DNA from: SIG435 sp045530725
GTDB lineage: Bacteria > Bacillota > Clostridia > UMGS1810
Direction of reading: 5' to 3'
NCBI GenBank assembly: GCA_045530725.1
Contig: JAZSCT010000028.1
Location: forward strand, 62,001 to 126,000
Length of the DNA: 64,000 bases
A model generated the notes under the pieces. The model was given only the letters and a program-made list of their open reading frames with translations. It did not search any database and had not been told where the DNA came from. Each line of letters starts with the position of its first letter. Within the stretch, counting starts at the first letter, position 1. The position numbers and the translations under genes were made by a program. Shown in pieces: positions 44,118 to 52,444 of the stretch.

Positions 44118-44663
44118 TTGAGAGTTATTTCAGGAAGTGCAAGAGGGCTTAGGCTCTCCACCATAGACTCATTGGACACAAGACCCACTCTTGACAGAGT
44201 TAAGGAAGCCATCTTCAGCATTCTTATTCCGTATATGCCGTCAGAATCCTGTCTGGATTTGTTTGCAGGAAGCGGCGGTCTGGGCATAGAGGCTATGAGC
44301 CGCGGAGTGGAAAGGGCTGTTTTTGTAGATGCAAACCCTAAATGCATAAAGGTCATTGAGCAAAATGTGGAAAAGGCTCGTTTCAAAGACAGAAGCAGTA
44401 TCATTAACTGTGATTTCGTATCATATCTTAACCGCTGCAAAGAAGCCTTCGACATCATTTTTCTTGATCCGCCTTACAAAATGGACAGACTTAACGAAAT
44501 ATTGACTTTGATAAGTGACAATTCTGTTTTAAATAAATCAGGTGTTATTATCATCGAGGCAGACGAGGGAACAGAAGTTTCTCACCCCTCATTTACTGTG
44601 ATAAAACAGAAAAAATACGGCAGAGTCAATGTTTATGTATTGGAAGGAGCAGACATATCATGA
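44118..44663 (+). CDS. rsmD: 16S rRNA (guanine(966)-N(2))-methyltransferase
   Basis: 181 aa, the usual length. MRVISGSARGLRL and TRPTLDRVKEAIFSIL are the family N-terminus. LDLFAGSGGLGIEAMSRG is the SAM-binding motif and IIFLDPPYKM the catalytic DPPY motif. It methylates G966 of 16S rRNA in the 30S particle. The start is TTG, preceded by ggggtgtt. It overlaps coaD by 4 bp, a conserved gene pair in Firmicutes. Confidence 0.96.
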   Translation: MRVISGSARGLRLSTIDSLDTRPTLDRVKEAIFSILIPYMPSESCLDLFAGSGGLGIEAMSRGVERAVFVDANPKCIKVIEQNVEKARFKDRSSIINCDFVSYLNRCKEAFDIIFLDPPYKMDRLNEILTLISDNSVLNKSGVIIIEADEGTEVSHPSFTVIKQKKYGRVNVYVLEGADIS

Positions 44664-45172
44664 ATGACATCAATGGTAACATAGCAGTTTATCCCGGAAG
44701 TTTTGACCCTATTACAAACGGTCATCTGGACATCATATCCCGTTCGGCAAGACTGTTTGATACTGTGTATGTGGCTATCCTTATCAACAGTTCAAAAACC
44801 CCTATGTTTTCATTACAAGAGAGAACAGAATTTATTGAGCAAGCCACCAAGGACATGCCCAATGTGAAGGTTGTTTCCTTCTCAGGACTGTTGGTGGACT
44901 TACTTCAGCAGTTGGGCGCAAATGTAATTATAAAAGGGTTGAGAGCAGTTTCCGACTTCGAATATGAAATGCAGATGGCTCTTATGAACAACAAATTATC
45001 CAAAGACATCGAAACTTTGTTTATGATGACAAGCCAGGAATATTCTTTCTTGAGTTCAAGTCTCGCAAAAGAGGTTGCACGGCACCAGGGCAATCTTGAA
45101 GGACTTGTTCCTGATTTTTTGGTTGACAAAATTGTCAAGAGAGCCTCACAGGCAAAAAACGGTGCAAATTAA
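44660..45172 (+). CDS. coaD: phosphopantetheine adenylyltransferase
   Basis: 170 aa. VYPGSFDPITNGHLDI carries the TxGH nucleotidyl-transfer motif, KGLRAVSDFEYEMQMALMN the phosphopantetheine side and YSFLSSSLAKEVARHQG the second ATP motif. It converts 4'-phosphopantetheine and ATP to dephospho-CoA and pyrophosphate, the fourth step of CoA synthesis. The ATG follows ggaaggagc and overlaps rsmD by 4 bp. Confidence 0.97.
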   Translation: MNDINGNIAVYPGSFDPITNGHLDIISRSARLFDTVYVAILINSSKTPMFSLQERTEFIEQATKDMPNVKVVSFSGLLVDLLQQLGANVIIKGLRAVSDFEYEMQMALMNNKLSKDIETLFMMTSQEYSFLSSSLAKEVARHQGNLEGLVPDFLVDKIVKRASQAKNGAN

Positions 45173-45226
45173 AATTGAGAAAAATATGGCGCTTATTATC
45201 CGCGCTTAAATTAACGGAGGAGAAAA

Positions 45227-45667
45227 ATGGATATTATTGAATTGATTGCAGAATTGGAAGAAACTATTAACAAAAGTTACGAATTTCCCTTCATCAAGAA
45301 GGCTTTCGTAAACAAGGAAGAACTCCTTAACATTATCGGAGATATCAGTCTCCAGCTTCCTGACGAACTCAGAATGGCTAAATCTGTTGCAGAAGACAGA
45401 TCAAGAATTCTTGCTGATGCTCAGAAGCAGGCAGACCTTATCATAAAGAATGCAGAGCAGAAAATCATCTCTATGATTGACGAACACGAAATCACAAAGA
45501 GAGCAACAGAACAGGCTAATGAAATCGTGATGAAGGCTCAGAAGAATGCAAGAGATATAAGACTGGGCACACTTGAATATGCTGACAATGTATTGCAGAG
45601 AGTGGACAGCACATTAAAGACAATGAGCGAAACTCTTCAGAAATCAAGAAGCGAACTTAGAAAATAA
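45227..45667 (+). CDS. coiled-coil protein downstream of coaD (annotated elsewhere as ATPase/V-ATPase subunit H-like)
   Basis: 146 aa, almost entirely helical with heptad-like alanine/leucine spacing from residue 50 onward (AKSVAEDRSRILADAQKQAD, NAEQKIISMIDEHEIT, QVRDIRLGTLEYADNVLQ-like segments). No membrane segment. Similar short proteins follow coaD in other Clostridia and resemble DivIVA or the V-type ATPase subunit H by composition only. Function unknown. The ATG follows ggaggagaaa, and a terminator closes the unit. Confidence 0.7.
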   Translation: MDIIELIAELEETINKSYEFPFIKKAFVNKEELLNIIGDISLQLPDELRMAKSVAEDRSRILADAQKQADLIIKNAEQKIISMIDEHEITKRATEQANEIVMKAQKNARDIRLGTLEYADNVLQRVDSTLKTMSETLQKSRSELRK

Positions 45668-45679
45668 TATAAAACAATT

Positions 45680-45710
45680 AAAAAATCATCGCAATATGCG
45701 ATGATTTTTT
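45680..45710. terminator. bidirectional terminator between the coaD operon and mltG
   Basis: 14-bp perfect stem (45680-45693 with 45697-45710), loop ata, with A and T tracts at the ends. Confidence 0.85.
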
Positions 45711-45725
45711 TGTTTTCAGTTAATA

Positions 45726-46847
45726 TCACTTTATCTGTGTTGCACTATGTTCACTATAACTTTCTGTAAATATATGACTTCCGTCCTTCTTCTTTTCATC
45801 AGTATGATAATAAAGGTACGAATGCTTTTCGGGATTTAATACTGCTTCTATGGCAGCCTTACCCGGATTACATATAGGACCTATTGGAAGACCTGAATTT
45901 TTGTAAGTGTTATAGGGAGATTTTACTTCAAGGTCTGAAAACAGAACTTCCTCCATATCATATACACCTTCAGACTTTGCATAGATAACTGTAGCACATG
46001 CCTGAAGAGGCATATTTATGTCAAGTCTGTTCATAAACACACCTGCGATTTTTGCACGCTCACTATCAATCTTCGCTTCCCTTTCCACAATAGATGCAAG
46101 GGTAAGGATTTCATAATAAGTGAGGTTTCCATTCTCAGGTATTGCCACATTTTTTTCATAAGTCTCAAGCATATTATTTATAATATCTTTTGCCGTGGTG
46201 GTAGCATTGTACTCATATGTGTCAGGAAAAAGGAATCCCTGTAGTCTGTGTTTAAGTTCAGGATTGGAAGGGATAAACTTCAAAAATTCGAAATCAAACA
46301 CCTCATTGTCCAGCGTATAAAGGAACTCTTCCTTTGTGCATATCCCCTTTTCTTCACAAAGTTGCCCGATCATTTCTGCAGAGTACCCTTCTGGAATTGT
46401 AATAGGCATTCCTATCTGATGACCTTTGGACAATTCTTCTATTATTTCAGACAGAGTCATAGATGTATTGAGACTATATTGTCCGTATTTAAGTTCATTG
46501 CCTTTTTCGTGGAATTTAAGTTTGAGTCTGAATGCAAGTTTACTTTCTATGACGTTTTTTTCTATAAGGATATCTGCAATTCCGTCTGCAGAAGCACCCT
46601 GAGGGATTTCTACAGAAACTGTTGTCCCCTCGCCTTCTTTCAGTTCAAAAAATTCTCTCACAACAGGAAGTCTCAGGGCGATTGCCCCCAGAATAATCAC
46701 AAGTATCACAAATGCAAATACACGCTTTTTGCCTGACTTCTTTTTTCTTTTTTTCAAAATATCAGGTTCTTTCATAACAGTTGAATCTGTTAAATTTTCT
46801 GTTGATTCAAGTATTGTATCAACAGAATTTTTTATTTCATTATTCAT
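45726..46847 (-). CDS. mltG: endolytic murein transglycosylase
   Basis: 373 aa. A cytoplasmic lysine-rich N-terminus and one membrane helix (VFAFVILVIILGAIALRLPV) precede a LysM-like segment and the YceG domain. The catalytic glutamate lies in EILTLASIVEREAK; RLDINMPLQACATVIYA, SPYNTYKNSGLPIGPICNPG and YLYYHTDEKKKDGSHIFTE follow. It cuts nascent glycan strands and ends their extension at the membrane. The ATG follows caaggagat. Promoter at 46884-46912. Confidence 0.95.
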   Translation of the reverse strand: MNNEIKNSVDTILESTENLTDSTVMKEPDILKKRKKKSGKKRVFAFVILVIILGAIALRLPVVREFFELKEGEGTTVSVEIPQGASADGIADILIEKNVIESKLAFRLKLKFHEKGNELKYGQYSLNTSMTLSEIIEELSKGHQIGMPITIPEGYSAEMIGQLCEEKGICTKEEFLYTLDNEVFDFEFLKFIPSNPELKHRLQGFLFPDTYEYNATTTAKDIINNMLETYEKNVAIPENGNLTYYEILTLASIVEREAKIDSERAKIAGVFMNRLDINMPLQACATVIYAKSEGVYDMEEVLFSDLEVKSPYNTYKNSGLPIGPICNPGKAAIEAVLNPEKHSYLYYHTDEKKKDGSHIFTESYSEHSATQIK

Positions 46848-46883
46848 TTGTATATCTCCTTGATATGGGATTTATTACCTTTG

Positions 46884-46912
46884 ATTATACAAAAGGCGGT
46901 ATATTTTGTCAA
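46884..46912 (-). promoter_or_regulatory. perfect consensus SigA promoter of mltG
   Basis: Minus strand TTGACA (46907-46912), 17-bp spacer, TATAAT (46884-46889), one base downstream of the stop codon of the preceding small gene. Confidence 0.9.
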
Positions 46913-46913
46913 A

Positions 46914-47210
46914 TCAGCATGTCTTTTCTTCGATTCCCATCAAAAAGATTATTCCCAGAATGATAAGTAATATGTAGTCATCCACCCCATCATACAAAAG
47001 GAAAATAATTACTCCTATAAGGACAATATCATCTGCATTAAGGTTTGAAAATATATCATTTATGGGGTTTGTCTTTTTTGTGCAGTCATTTATTTTTTCA
47101 CAAACTTCTTCTTTTTTCTTTGGCGGGCATTTATTGACAGGATAAGAAAAGTCACTTCCGTCACTTAACTTAAAATGCTCTCCGTATCCGTCATAAAACT
47201 GTCTTATCAA
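46914..47210 (-). CDS. small membrane protein, function unknown
   Basis: 98 aa. A charged N-terminal half with three cysteines (CPPKKKEEVCEKINDC) is followed by two short membrane helices (IVLIGVIIFLLYD, YILLIILGIIFLMG) joined by a GVDD turn. This layout recurs in small clostridial proteins with no assigned role. The start is TTG at 47210, seven bases after gaggtg. It is the third of three small genes with gaps of 17 and 11 bp, probably one operon. Confidence 0.6.
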   Translation of the reverse strand: MIRQFYDGYGEHFKLSDGSDFSYPVNKCPPKKKEEVCEKINDCTKKTNPINDIFSNLNADDIVLIGVIIFLLYDGVDDYILLIILGIIFLMGIEEKTC

Positions 47211-47221
47211 TTCTTCTCACC

Positions 47222-47518
47222 TCAATTATAATCCTTGAAAAATCCTGTAAGTTTTGTCATACGAAGCATCTTTATGGCATTGTCTATCTGGCGGCCTCTT
47301 ACCGCACTCATATAGGGTTTGAGTGCATAGAGAAGGTTTATCTTGGGATCGGAATTATCCGTCATAAGTTGTGATATCCTCTGAATATTTTCGGGAGAAA
47401 AAGCGTCTATGGTACTCTTCTGTCCCTGAGATACACCCATCATCTCCTGAATACTTTCTTTTGCCTTGGGATCAGAAAGGATGTCATTTATTTTGCTCAT
47501 AATATTATTACTGTCCAT
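47222..47518 (-). CDS. small helical protein, function unknown
   Basis: 98 aa, predicted mainly helical, no membrane segment. The C-terminal part (INLLYALKPYMSAVRGRQID, then NAIKMLRMTKLTGFFKD) is basic and resembles C-termini of small proteins that occur next to similar short genes in Clostridia. The ATG follows caggagggtttt. It lies between two other small genes in the same orientation. Confidence 0.6.
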   Translation of the reverse strand: MDSNNIMSKINDILSDPKAKESIQEMMGVSQGQKSTIDAFSPENIQRISQLMTDNSDPKINLLYALKPYMSAVRGRQIDNAIKMLRMTKLTGFFKDYN

Positions 47519-47535
47519 AAAACCCTCCTGTTATT

Positions 47536-47796
47536 TTATAATTTTTCTATCATATCCAATAGTCCGGGATTGTTTCTCAATGCATTTATGATTTCTTTGT
47601 CAGACATACTTTTAAGTCCTGTTGCCAAAGGCTGAAGATTCATACTTTCAAGTTTTGATATTATCTTGTTTTTGTCAAGGTTCATAAGTTTCTTTTCTAT
47701 TTCTTTCATATCCATATTCTTCAACTGTTCTTTCGCCTGCTTTCCCGCAGAAGTATTCAGAAGTTCCATAAGTTTCAGTCTTAGATTATTATCCAT
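47536..47796 (-). CDS. small helical protein, function unknown
   Basis: 86 aa from the ATG at 47796, which follows ggaggattgt; the frame extends further without a site. Lysine- and leucine-rich helices (NLRLKLMELLNTSAGKQAKE, MKEIEKKLMNLDKNKIISKL) with no recognised domain. First gene of a three-gene cluster that ends just before the mltG promoter; divergent from the PRK06851-type ATPase gene. Confidence 0.6.
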   Translation of the reverse strand: MDNNLRLKLMELLNTSAGKQAKEQLKNMDMKEIEKKLMNLDKNKIISKLESMNLQPLATGLKSMSDKEIINALRNNPGLLDMIEKL

Positions 47797-47921
47797 ACAA
47801 TCCTCCAAAAAAATTCTTTTTTGTATATTATATGTAAGAAACATAAGAATTGTTATTAAATTTTGTAACAGATAATCTTATCCTTTAATAAAATATCATA
47901 TAACTTATTTTTGGAGGGAAT

Positions 47922-48989
47922 ATGATGCAAAACGGAAAGCATTTTTATCTTGGTGCAAATACACCGGGAGGATTTTTTTCATATTATAACTACCTTGCTG
48001 ATTACAGCACCATAAACAGACTCTATTGTATAAAAGGCGGCCCCGGATCAGGCAAATCCACATTTATGAAAACCATTGCTTCTATTATGGAAAAGGAAGG
48101 CATCGTTACCGACTATATACATTGTTCCTCTGACGACTCATCCCTTGATGCCATATACATAAAAGACCTTAAAGTTGCATTTACAGACGGCACCTCACCC
48201 CACATCACAGATCCTAAATATCCCGGTGCAACAGATGAAATCATAAACCTGGGAGTATTCTGGAACAGCGACAGAATCACACAAAAAAGGCAGGAGATAA
48301 TCTCTTCTTCCGATATAATATCCCGTCATTTCCAACGGGCTTACAGTTATCTCGGGGCTATAAGAAATCTGTATGACGACACCGAAAAAATATACAAAAG
48401 AAACTGCACAAGATATCTTCAGAATGCATTTGTTGACGACATTCTCTTTGAAGAACTGGCAGAATTTCCCCTTACGGATTATATAGGCAAAAAGAAAAAA
48501 TACTTTGCGTCCGCCATAACACCCACAGGGTTTATAAACCGTCTGGACACCATTCTTTCTTCATACAAGGTATATACCATAAAAGGATATGCCGACGACC
48601 TTCTTATAAGACTGTCCGACTTCATATGCGAAAGAGGAATTGATGTAGAGATGTATTTCTGCCCTCTTGCCCCCGAAACAAAATGCGAACACCTTACAGT
48701 TCCCGACCTTAAACTGGGATTTACTTTGTCAAATGAGTTTCACAGTTATAAAGGATCTGAAAAGATAGATCTGTCTATTGACGATTCAATTTCCGATGAA
48801 GACAAAAGACATATCGGATTTAATAAAACCACTTCGGACCATATCTTCAAAGAAGTATTCAGGGAACTTAAACAAGCAAAAGACAATCACGATATTCTCG
48901 AAAGTTATTACACGGAAAGTATGGACTTTGAGGGTGTGAAGGATTCAGCACTTGCAACTGCCAAAGAAATACTTGAAAAATACCGATAA
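47922..48989 (+). CDS. PRK06851-type P-loop ATPase, function unknown
   Basis: 355 aa. Walker A is KGGPGSGKST near residue 38. The protein then reads YIHCSSDDSSLDAIYIKDLK and VAFTDGTSPHITDPKYPGAT, the pattern of the PRK06851 group, which contains two P-loop-like halves; the second begins around residue 195 (KYFASAITPTGFINRLDTIL). The group occurs in spore-forming Firmicutes; no function is established. Two adjacent ATGs (47922 and 47925) follow ggaggga; the second has better spacing. Confidence 0.8.
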   Translation: MMQNGKHFYLGANTPGGFFSYYNYLADYSTINRLYCIKGGPGSGKSTFMKTIASIMEKEGIVTDYIHCSSDDSSLDAIYIKDLKVAFTDGTSPHITDPKYPGATDEIINLGVFWNSDRITQKRQEIISSSDIISRHFQRAYSYLGAIRNLYDDTEKIYKRNCTRYLQNAFVDDILFEELAEFPLTDYIGKKKKYFASAITPTGFINRLDTILSSYKVYTIKGYADDLLIRLSDFICERGIDVEMYFCPLAPETKCEHLTVPDLKLGFTLSNEFHSYKGSEKIDLSIDDSISDEDKRHIGFNKTTSDHIFKEVFRELKQAKDNHDILESYYTESMDFEGVKDSALATAKEILEKYR

Positions 48990-49001
48990 TTGTGGTATTA
49001 T
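48973..49001 (+). promoter_or_regulatory. SigA-type promoter of tyrS
   Basis: TTGAAA (48973-48978) lies within the last codons of the upstream gene, then a 17-bp spacer and TATTAT (48996-49001). The roughly 47-nt leader is too short for a T-box. Confidence 0.65.
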
Positions 49002-49054
49002 ATAGGATGTATGTGTATGTAAACAATAAACTTTAGATAAAAGGGGTACTTAAA

Positions 49055-50278
49055 ATGAGCAACGTATATGACGTATTGGAAGAAAGAGGTCTTATAGCAC
49101 AGACCACTCATGCAGATGAGATAAGAGAACTTCTCGGAAAAGAGAAAGTTACATTCTATATCGGCTTCGACCCTACTGCAGACAGCCTTCACGTGGGACA
49201 CTTTTTGCAGATGGTAGTTATGAAGCATATGCAGGACCACGGACATCGTCCTATCGCACTTGTTGGCGGCGGGACAGGTCACATCGGCGACCCTTCAGGA
49301 AGAACCGATATGCGTCAGATGATGACACTTGAAACAATCAACCACAACTGTGAATGTTTCAAAAAGCAACTTTCAAGCATTGTTGACTTTTCTGAAGGAA
49401 AGGCTATCATGGTAAACAATGCAGACTGGCTTTTAGACCTTAACTATGTGGAATTCTTAAGAGATATCGGTGCACACTTCTCAGTAAATAAAATGCTTAC
49501 TGCAGAGTGCTTCAAGCAGAGACTTGAAAAAGGTCTTTCATTCCTTGAATTCAACTATATGCTCATGCAGAGTTATGACTTTTTGATGCTTGAGAGAAAA
49601 TATGACTGCAAACTTGAACTTGGCGGAGACGACCAATGGAGCAATATCCTTGGCGGTATCGAACTTTGCCGTAAGAAAGACCAGAAGCAGACATACGGTA
49701 TGACATTTACTCTCCTTCAGAACTCTGAAGGTAAGAAAATGGGCAAAACCCAGAAAGGCGCTCTCTGGCTTGACCCTAACAAAACAACTCCCCACGAATT
49801 CTATCAGTACTGGAGAAACGTGGGTGATGATGATGTTATCAACTGCTTAAAACTCATCACATTTGTTCCTATGGACAAAATCAACGAACTTGCTAAGTTG
49901 GAAGGTGCAGAACTTAACGAAGCAAAGAAACTTCTTGCTTATGAAGTAACCAAACTTGTTCACGGCGAAGAAGAAGCAAATAAGGCAAAAGAAACTGCAG
50001 AAGCAGTATTCGGCGGCTCGGGAATATCAGAAAATATGCCTACAACAGAAATCACATCTGACGAACTTGGCGACGGAATGGGAATTCTTACACTTCTTGT
50101 AAAAGCAAAACTTGCTCAGTCAAACGGCGAAGGAAGAAGACTTGTAACACAGGGCGGAATTTCTGTAAATGACAATAAGATTTCTGATCCTCAGTTTGTT
50201 GTGACAAAAGATATGTTTGAGGGAGATTTCATCATCAAAAAAGGCAAGAAAATCTACCACAGAGTTATTTTAAAGTAG
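49055..50278 (+). CDS. tyrS: tyrosyl-tRNA synthetase
   Basis: 407 aa. Class I motifs are visible: HVGHFLQM (HIGH type) after FYIGFDPTADSL, and KMGKTQKGALW (KMSKS type). The tyrosine-binding stretch YDCKLELGGDDQWSNI lies between them. A C-terminal S4-like RNA-binding domain starts near residue 345 (NGEGRRLVTQGGISVNDNKI). It charges tRNA-Tyr. No T-box leader was found, unlike many Firmicute tyrS genes. The ATG follows aaaggggtac. Confidence 0.97.
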   Translation: MSNVYDVLEERGLIAQTTHADEIRELLGKEKVTFYIGFDPTADSLHVGHFLQMVVMKHMQDHGHRPIALVGGGTGHIGDPSGRTDMRQMMTLETINHNCECFKKQLSSIVDFSEGKAIMVNNADWLLDLNYVEFLRDIGAHFSVNKMLTAECFKQRLEKGLSFLEFNYMLMQSYDFLMLERKYDCKLELGGDDQWSNILGGIELCRKKDQKQTYGMTFTLLQNSEGKKMGKTQKGALWLDPNKTTPHEFYQYWRNVGDDDVINCLKLITFVPMDKINELAKLEGAELNEAKKLLAYEVTKLVHGEEEANKAKETAEAVFGGSGISENMPTTEITSDELGDGMGILTLLVKAKLAQSNGEGRRLVTQGGISVNDNKISDPQFVVTKDMFEGDFIIKKGKKIYHRVILK

Positions 50279-50320
50279 CCTTGGAATAAATATAAAATCC
50301 CCATTTACAATAAACAGTTA

Positions 50321-50370
50321 CCCCTTGCTGTTATGTTTGGCACGGTCGAAACATCCGCAAGGGGGTTTTT
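50321..50370 (+). terminator. tyrS terminator with branched stem
   Basis: Outer stem ccccttgc/gcaagggg (50321-50328, 50357-50364), inner gttt/gaaac element and a T5 tail. Confidence 0.7.
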
Positions 50371-50405
50371 ATAAATTTGTTACCAAAAAATTACAGGAGA
50401 TTATT

Positions 50406-51296
50406 ATGGCAGACTATATAGTAAGAGGAAATACAAAAGACGGTTATATACGTTTCTTCGGTGCAGATACAAAAGAAACCGTAAACACCGCACACAATAT
50501 GCACAAGACCTACCCTGTGGCAACTGCGGCAATAGGAAGATTACTTACTGCAGCATCTATGATGGGTGCAATGCTTAAGTCCGAAGATGATATTATTACA
50601 CTTCAGATGTCAGGAGGAGGTCCTCTGGGCAAAGTAGTTGCCGTGGCAGACTGCAATGCAAATGTGAAGGGCTACGTGGGAAATCCATTCCTTGACATAC
50701 CATTAAATTCAAATGGCAAACTTGATGTAGGCGGTGCCATAGGTACAGACGGATCCCTTATTGTAATAAGAGATTTCGGTCTTAAAGAGCCTTATATCGG
50801 AAAGACTCCCCTTGTATCAGGAGAAATCGGGGACGATCTTACAAGTTATTTTGCAGTATCAGAGCAGGTGCCAAGTGTTGTAGGACTTGGGGTGCTTGTA
50901 GATAGAGATTATTCCGCCAGATGTGCAGGGGGATTTATCATTCAGGTAATGCCCGGTGCCACAGATGAAGTAATCACAAAACTGGAAGAAAATATTAAAA
51001 AAGTTAAATCAGTAACAGATCTTCTTGATGCAGGAAAGACTATAGAAAATGTAATAGAAGAGGTTCTTTGCGGATTTGAACTTGAATTTTCCGAAAAGAA
51101 GGAAACTAAATACTACTGCAACTGTTCAAAGGATAGAGTGGAAAAAGTACTTATCACTCTGGGAGAAAAGGAACTTACAGACATTATAGAACAGGACAAA
51201 AAAGCAGAACTAAGTTGTCACTTCTGCGACAAAGTGTATAACTTCAATGAAGAAGAATTAAGACTTCTTCTTAAATCGGCAAAAGAGGGAAACTGA
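50406..51296 (+). CDS. hslO: redox-regulated chaperone Hsp33
   Basis: 296 aa from the ATG at 50406 (site acaggagatt). The N-terminal fold has AATAAIGRLLTAASMMGAML, QMSGGGPLGKVVAVAD and VQVMPGA-like text (FIIQVMPGATDE). The C-terminal redox switch has the zinc-binding pairs CNC and CHFC about 34 residues apart. Under oxidative stress the cysteines form disulfides and the protein becomes a holdase. The gene lies 127 bp after tyrS, behind the tyrS terminator, and is closed by its own terminator. Confidence 0.96.
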   Translation: MADYIVRGNTKDGYIRFFGADTKETVNTAHNMHKTYPVATAAIGRLLTAASMMGAMLKSEDDIITLQMSGGGPLGKVVAVADCNANVKGYVGNPFLDIPLNSNGKLDVGGAIGTDGSLIVIRDFGLKEPYIGKTPLVSGEIGDDLTSYFAVSEQVPSVVGLGVLVDRDYSARCAGGFIIQVMPGATDEVITKLEENIKKVKSVTDLLDAGKTIENVIEEVLCGFELEFSEKKETKYYCNCSKDRVEKVLITLGEKELTDIIEQDKKAELSCHFCDKVYNFNEEELRLLLKSAKEGN

Positions 51297-51308
51297 AATT
51301 AAAACCAT

Positions 51309-51350
51309 AAGGCAATAAGCGGACTTTGTATATTGTTTGCTTATTGCCTT
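51309..51350 (+). terminator. hslO terminator
   Basis: 12-bp perfect stem aaggcaataagc/gcttattgcctt with an 18-nt loop and T6 tail. Confidence 0.8.
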
Positions 51351-51449
51351 TTTTATTGTAATAAACTACAAAAATTCAACAACAGTTGATAAATTGCCAT
51401 CAACAATTAAATAAATAAAACAAAGGAAATGTAAAAAAATAACCTTTTT

Positions 51450-51965
51450 TCACATTCCCTTTTTGATAAGTTCTTTAATGATTTCTGATTTCTTGAGTTT
51501 TTCCATCGTTGTATATTCACATACCACTCCTGTCCCGTCAGGAACAATCCTTCTGTCAAGTCTCTCCCATTTTTCCACATCAAATCTGTAGTATAGGTCA
51601 TTGGAGTATTTGGGGATTTCCTTTATCTTATATCTTGGTACAATGCTTTTCTTCTTTATTTTGCCATAGAATTCTATACCCGACATCCTTCCGAAAAGAT
51701 TTCTCGACTGATATATGGCAACATACTCTGCCTTATATCCCTCATCCCCTGCGACTACCTTTGGCATATAATAGAAATTGTTTCTTATGCATACCGAAAG
51801 TTGACGTGGATTTTTTAGTGCACCGATTATCACACAAGCCTTATCGGTGATATCTTTATCCGTCGTTTCTACTGAGAAGTCTCCCGAAAGTACATATGAA
51901 GTTTTTTCTCTTGGAATAATCACTATCCTTAAGAATCTTTCGATTATACTTTTGAGTAAATTCAT
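51450..51965 (-). CDS. conserved hypothetical protein
   Basis: 171 aa, family not recognised. No signal peptide and no clear membrane segment. Mixed alpha/beta composition, with AEYVAIYQSRNLFGRMSGIE then FYGKIKKKSIVPRYKIKEIP and LYYRFDVEKWERLDRRIVPD as the most distinctive stretches. It follows dtd by 14 bp in the same direction, so it is likely the last gene of the aldo/keto reductase - dtd operon. An imperfect hairpin with T-rich DNA on the minus strand (about 51423-51465) may end the transcript. Confidence 0.55.
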   Translation of the reverse strand: MNLLKSIIERFLRIVIIPREKTSYVLSGDFSVETTDKDITDKACVIIGALKNPRQLSVCIRNNFYYMPKVVAGDEGYKAEYVAIYQSRNLFGRMSGIEFYGKIKKKSIVPRYKIKEIPKYSNDLYYRFDVEKWERLDRRIVPDGTGVVCEYTTMEKLKKSEIIKELIKKGM

Positions 51966-51979
51966 AAAACACCTTTAAA

Positions 51980-52435
51980 TCAGATAATATTTCCATCCTT
52001 TGTTTCAAGGATAATGGTAACGGGTCCGTCGTTTAGCAGTTCCACCTTCATATCAGCACCGAATATGCCCTTTTGTATTTTTGCAAACTTTCCATCAAGC
52101 ATAGATACAAAATATTCGTAAAGTCTCTCTGCTTCCTTTGGCTCCATGGCATTCATAAAGTTGGGACGGTTGCCCTTTCTTGAATCTGCATAAAGGGTAA
52201 ACTGTGATATAACGAGAATTTCTCCGCAAACATCCCCTGCACTAAGATTCATCTTGCCTTCTTCATCTTCGAAAAGACGGATTTTTGAAATCTTGTCGGC
52301 AAGTTTCTCGCAGTCGGCTTCTGTATCGTCACATCCTGCACCCAAGAGCACAAGAAACCCTTTTCCTATTTCTCCAACTATCTTTCCATCTACTTTTACC
52401 GATGCATTTGCCACTCTCTGTAATAATGCTTTCAT
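51980..52435 (-). CDS. dtd: D-aminoacyl-tRNA deacylase
   Basis: 151 aa, normal length. MKALLQRVANASVKVDGKIV at the start, the catalytic SQFTLYADSRKGNRPNF and the closing LLNDGPVTIILE are diagnostic. It removes D-amino acids from mischarged tRNAs. The ATG is preceded by aggagaaacaa. It lies 9 bp after the aldo/keto reductase gene and 14 bp before the hypothetical gene. Confidence 0.97.
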   Translation of the reverse strand: MKALLQRVANASVKVDGKIVGEIGKGFLVLLGAGCDDTEADCEKLADKISKIRLFEDEEGKMNLSAGDVCGEILVISQFTLYADSRKGNRPNFMNAMEPKEAERLYEYFVSMLDGKFAKIQKGIFGADMKVELLNDGPVTIILETKDGNII

Positions 52436-52444
52436 TTGTTTCTC

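Noticed and set aside
49002..49054. T-box leader for tyrS
   Set aside because: Only about 50 nt lie between the predicted start of transcription and the ATG, and no T-box core or antiterminator is present.
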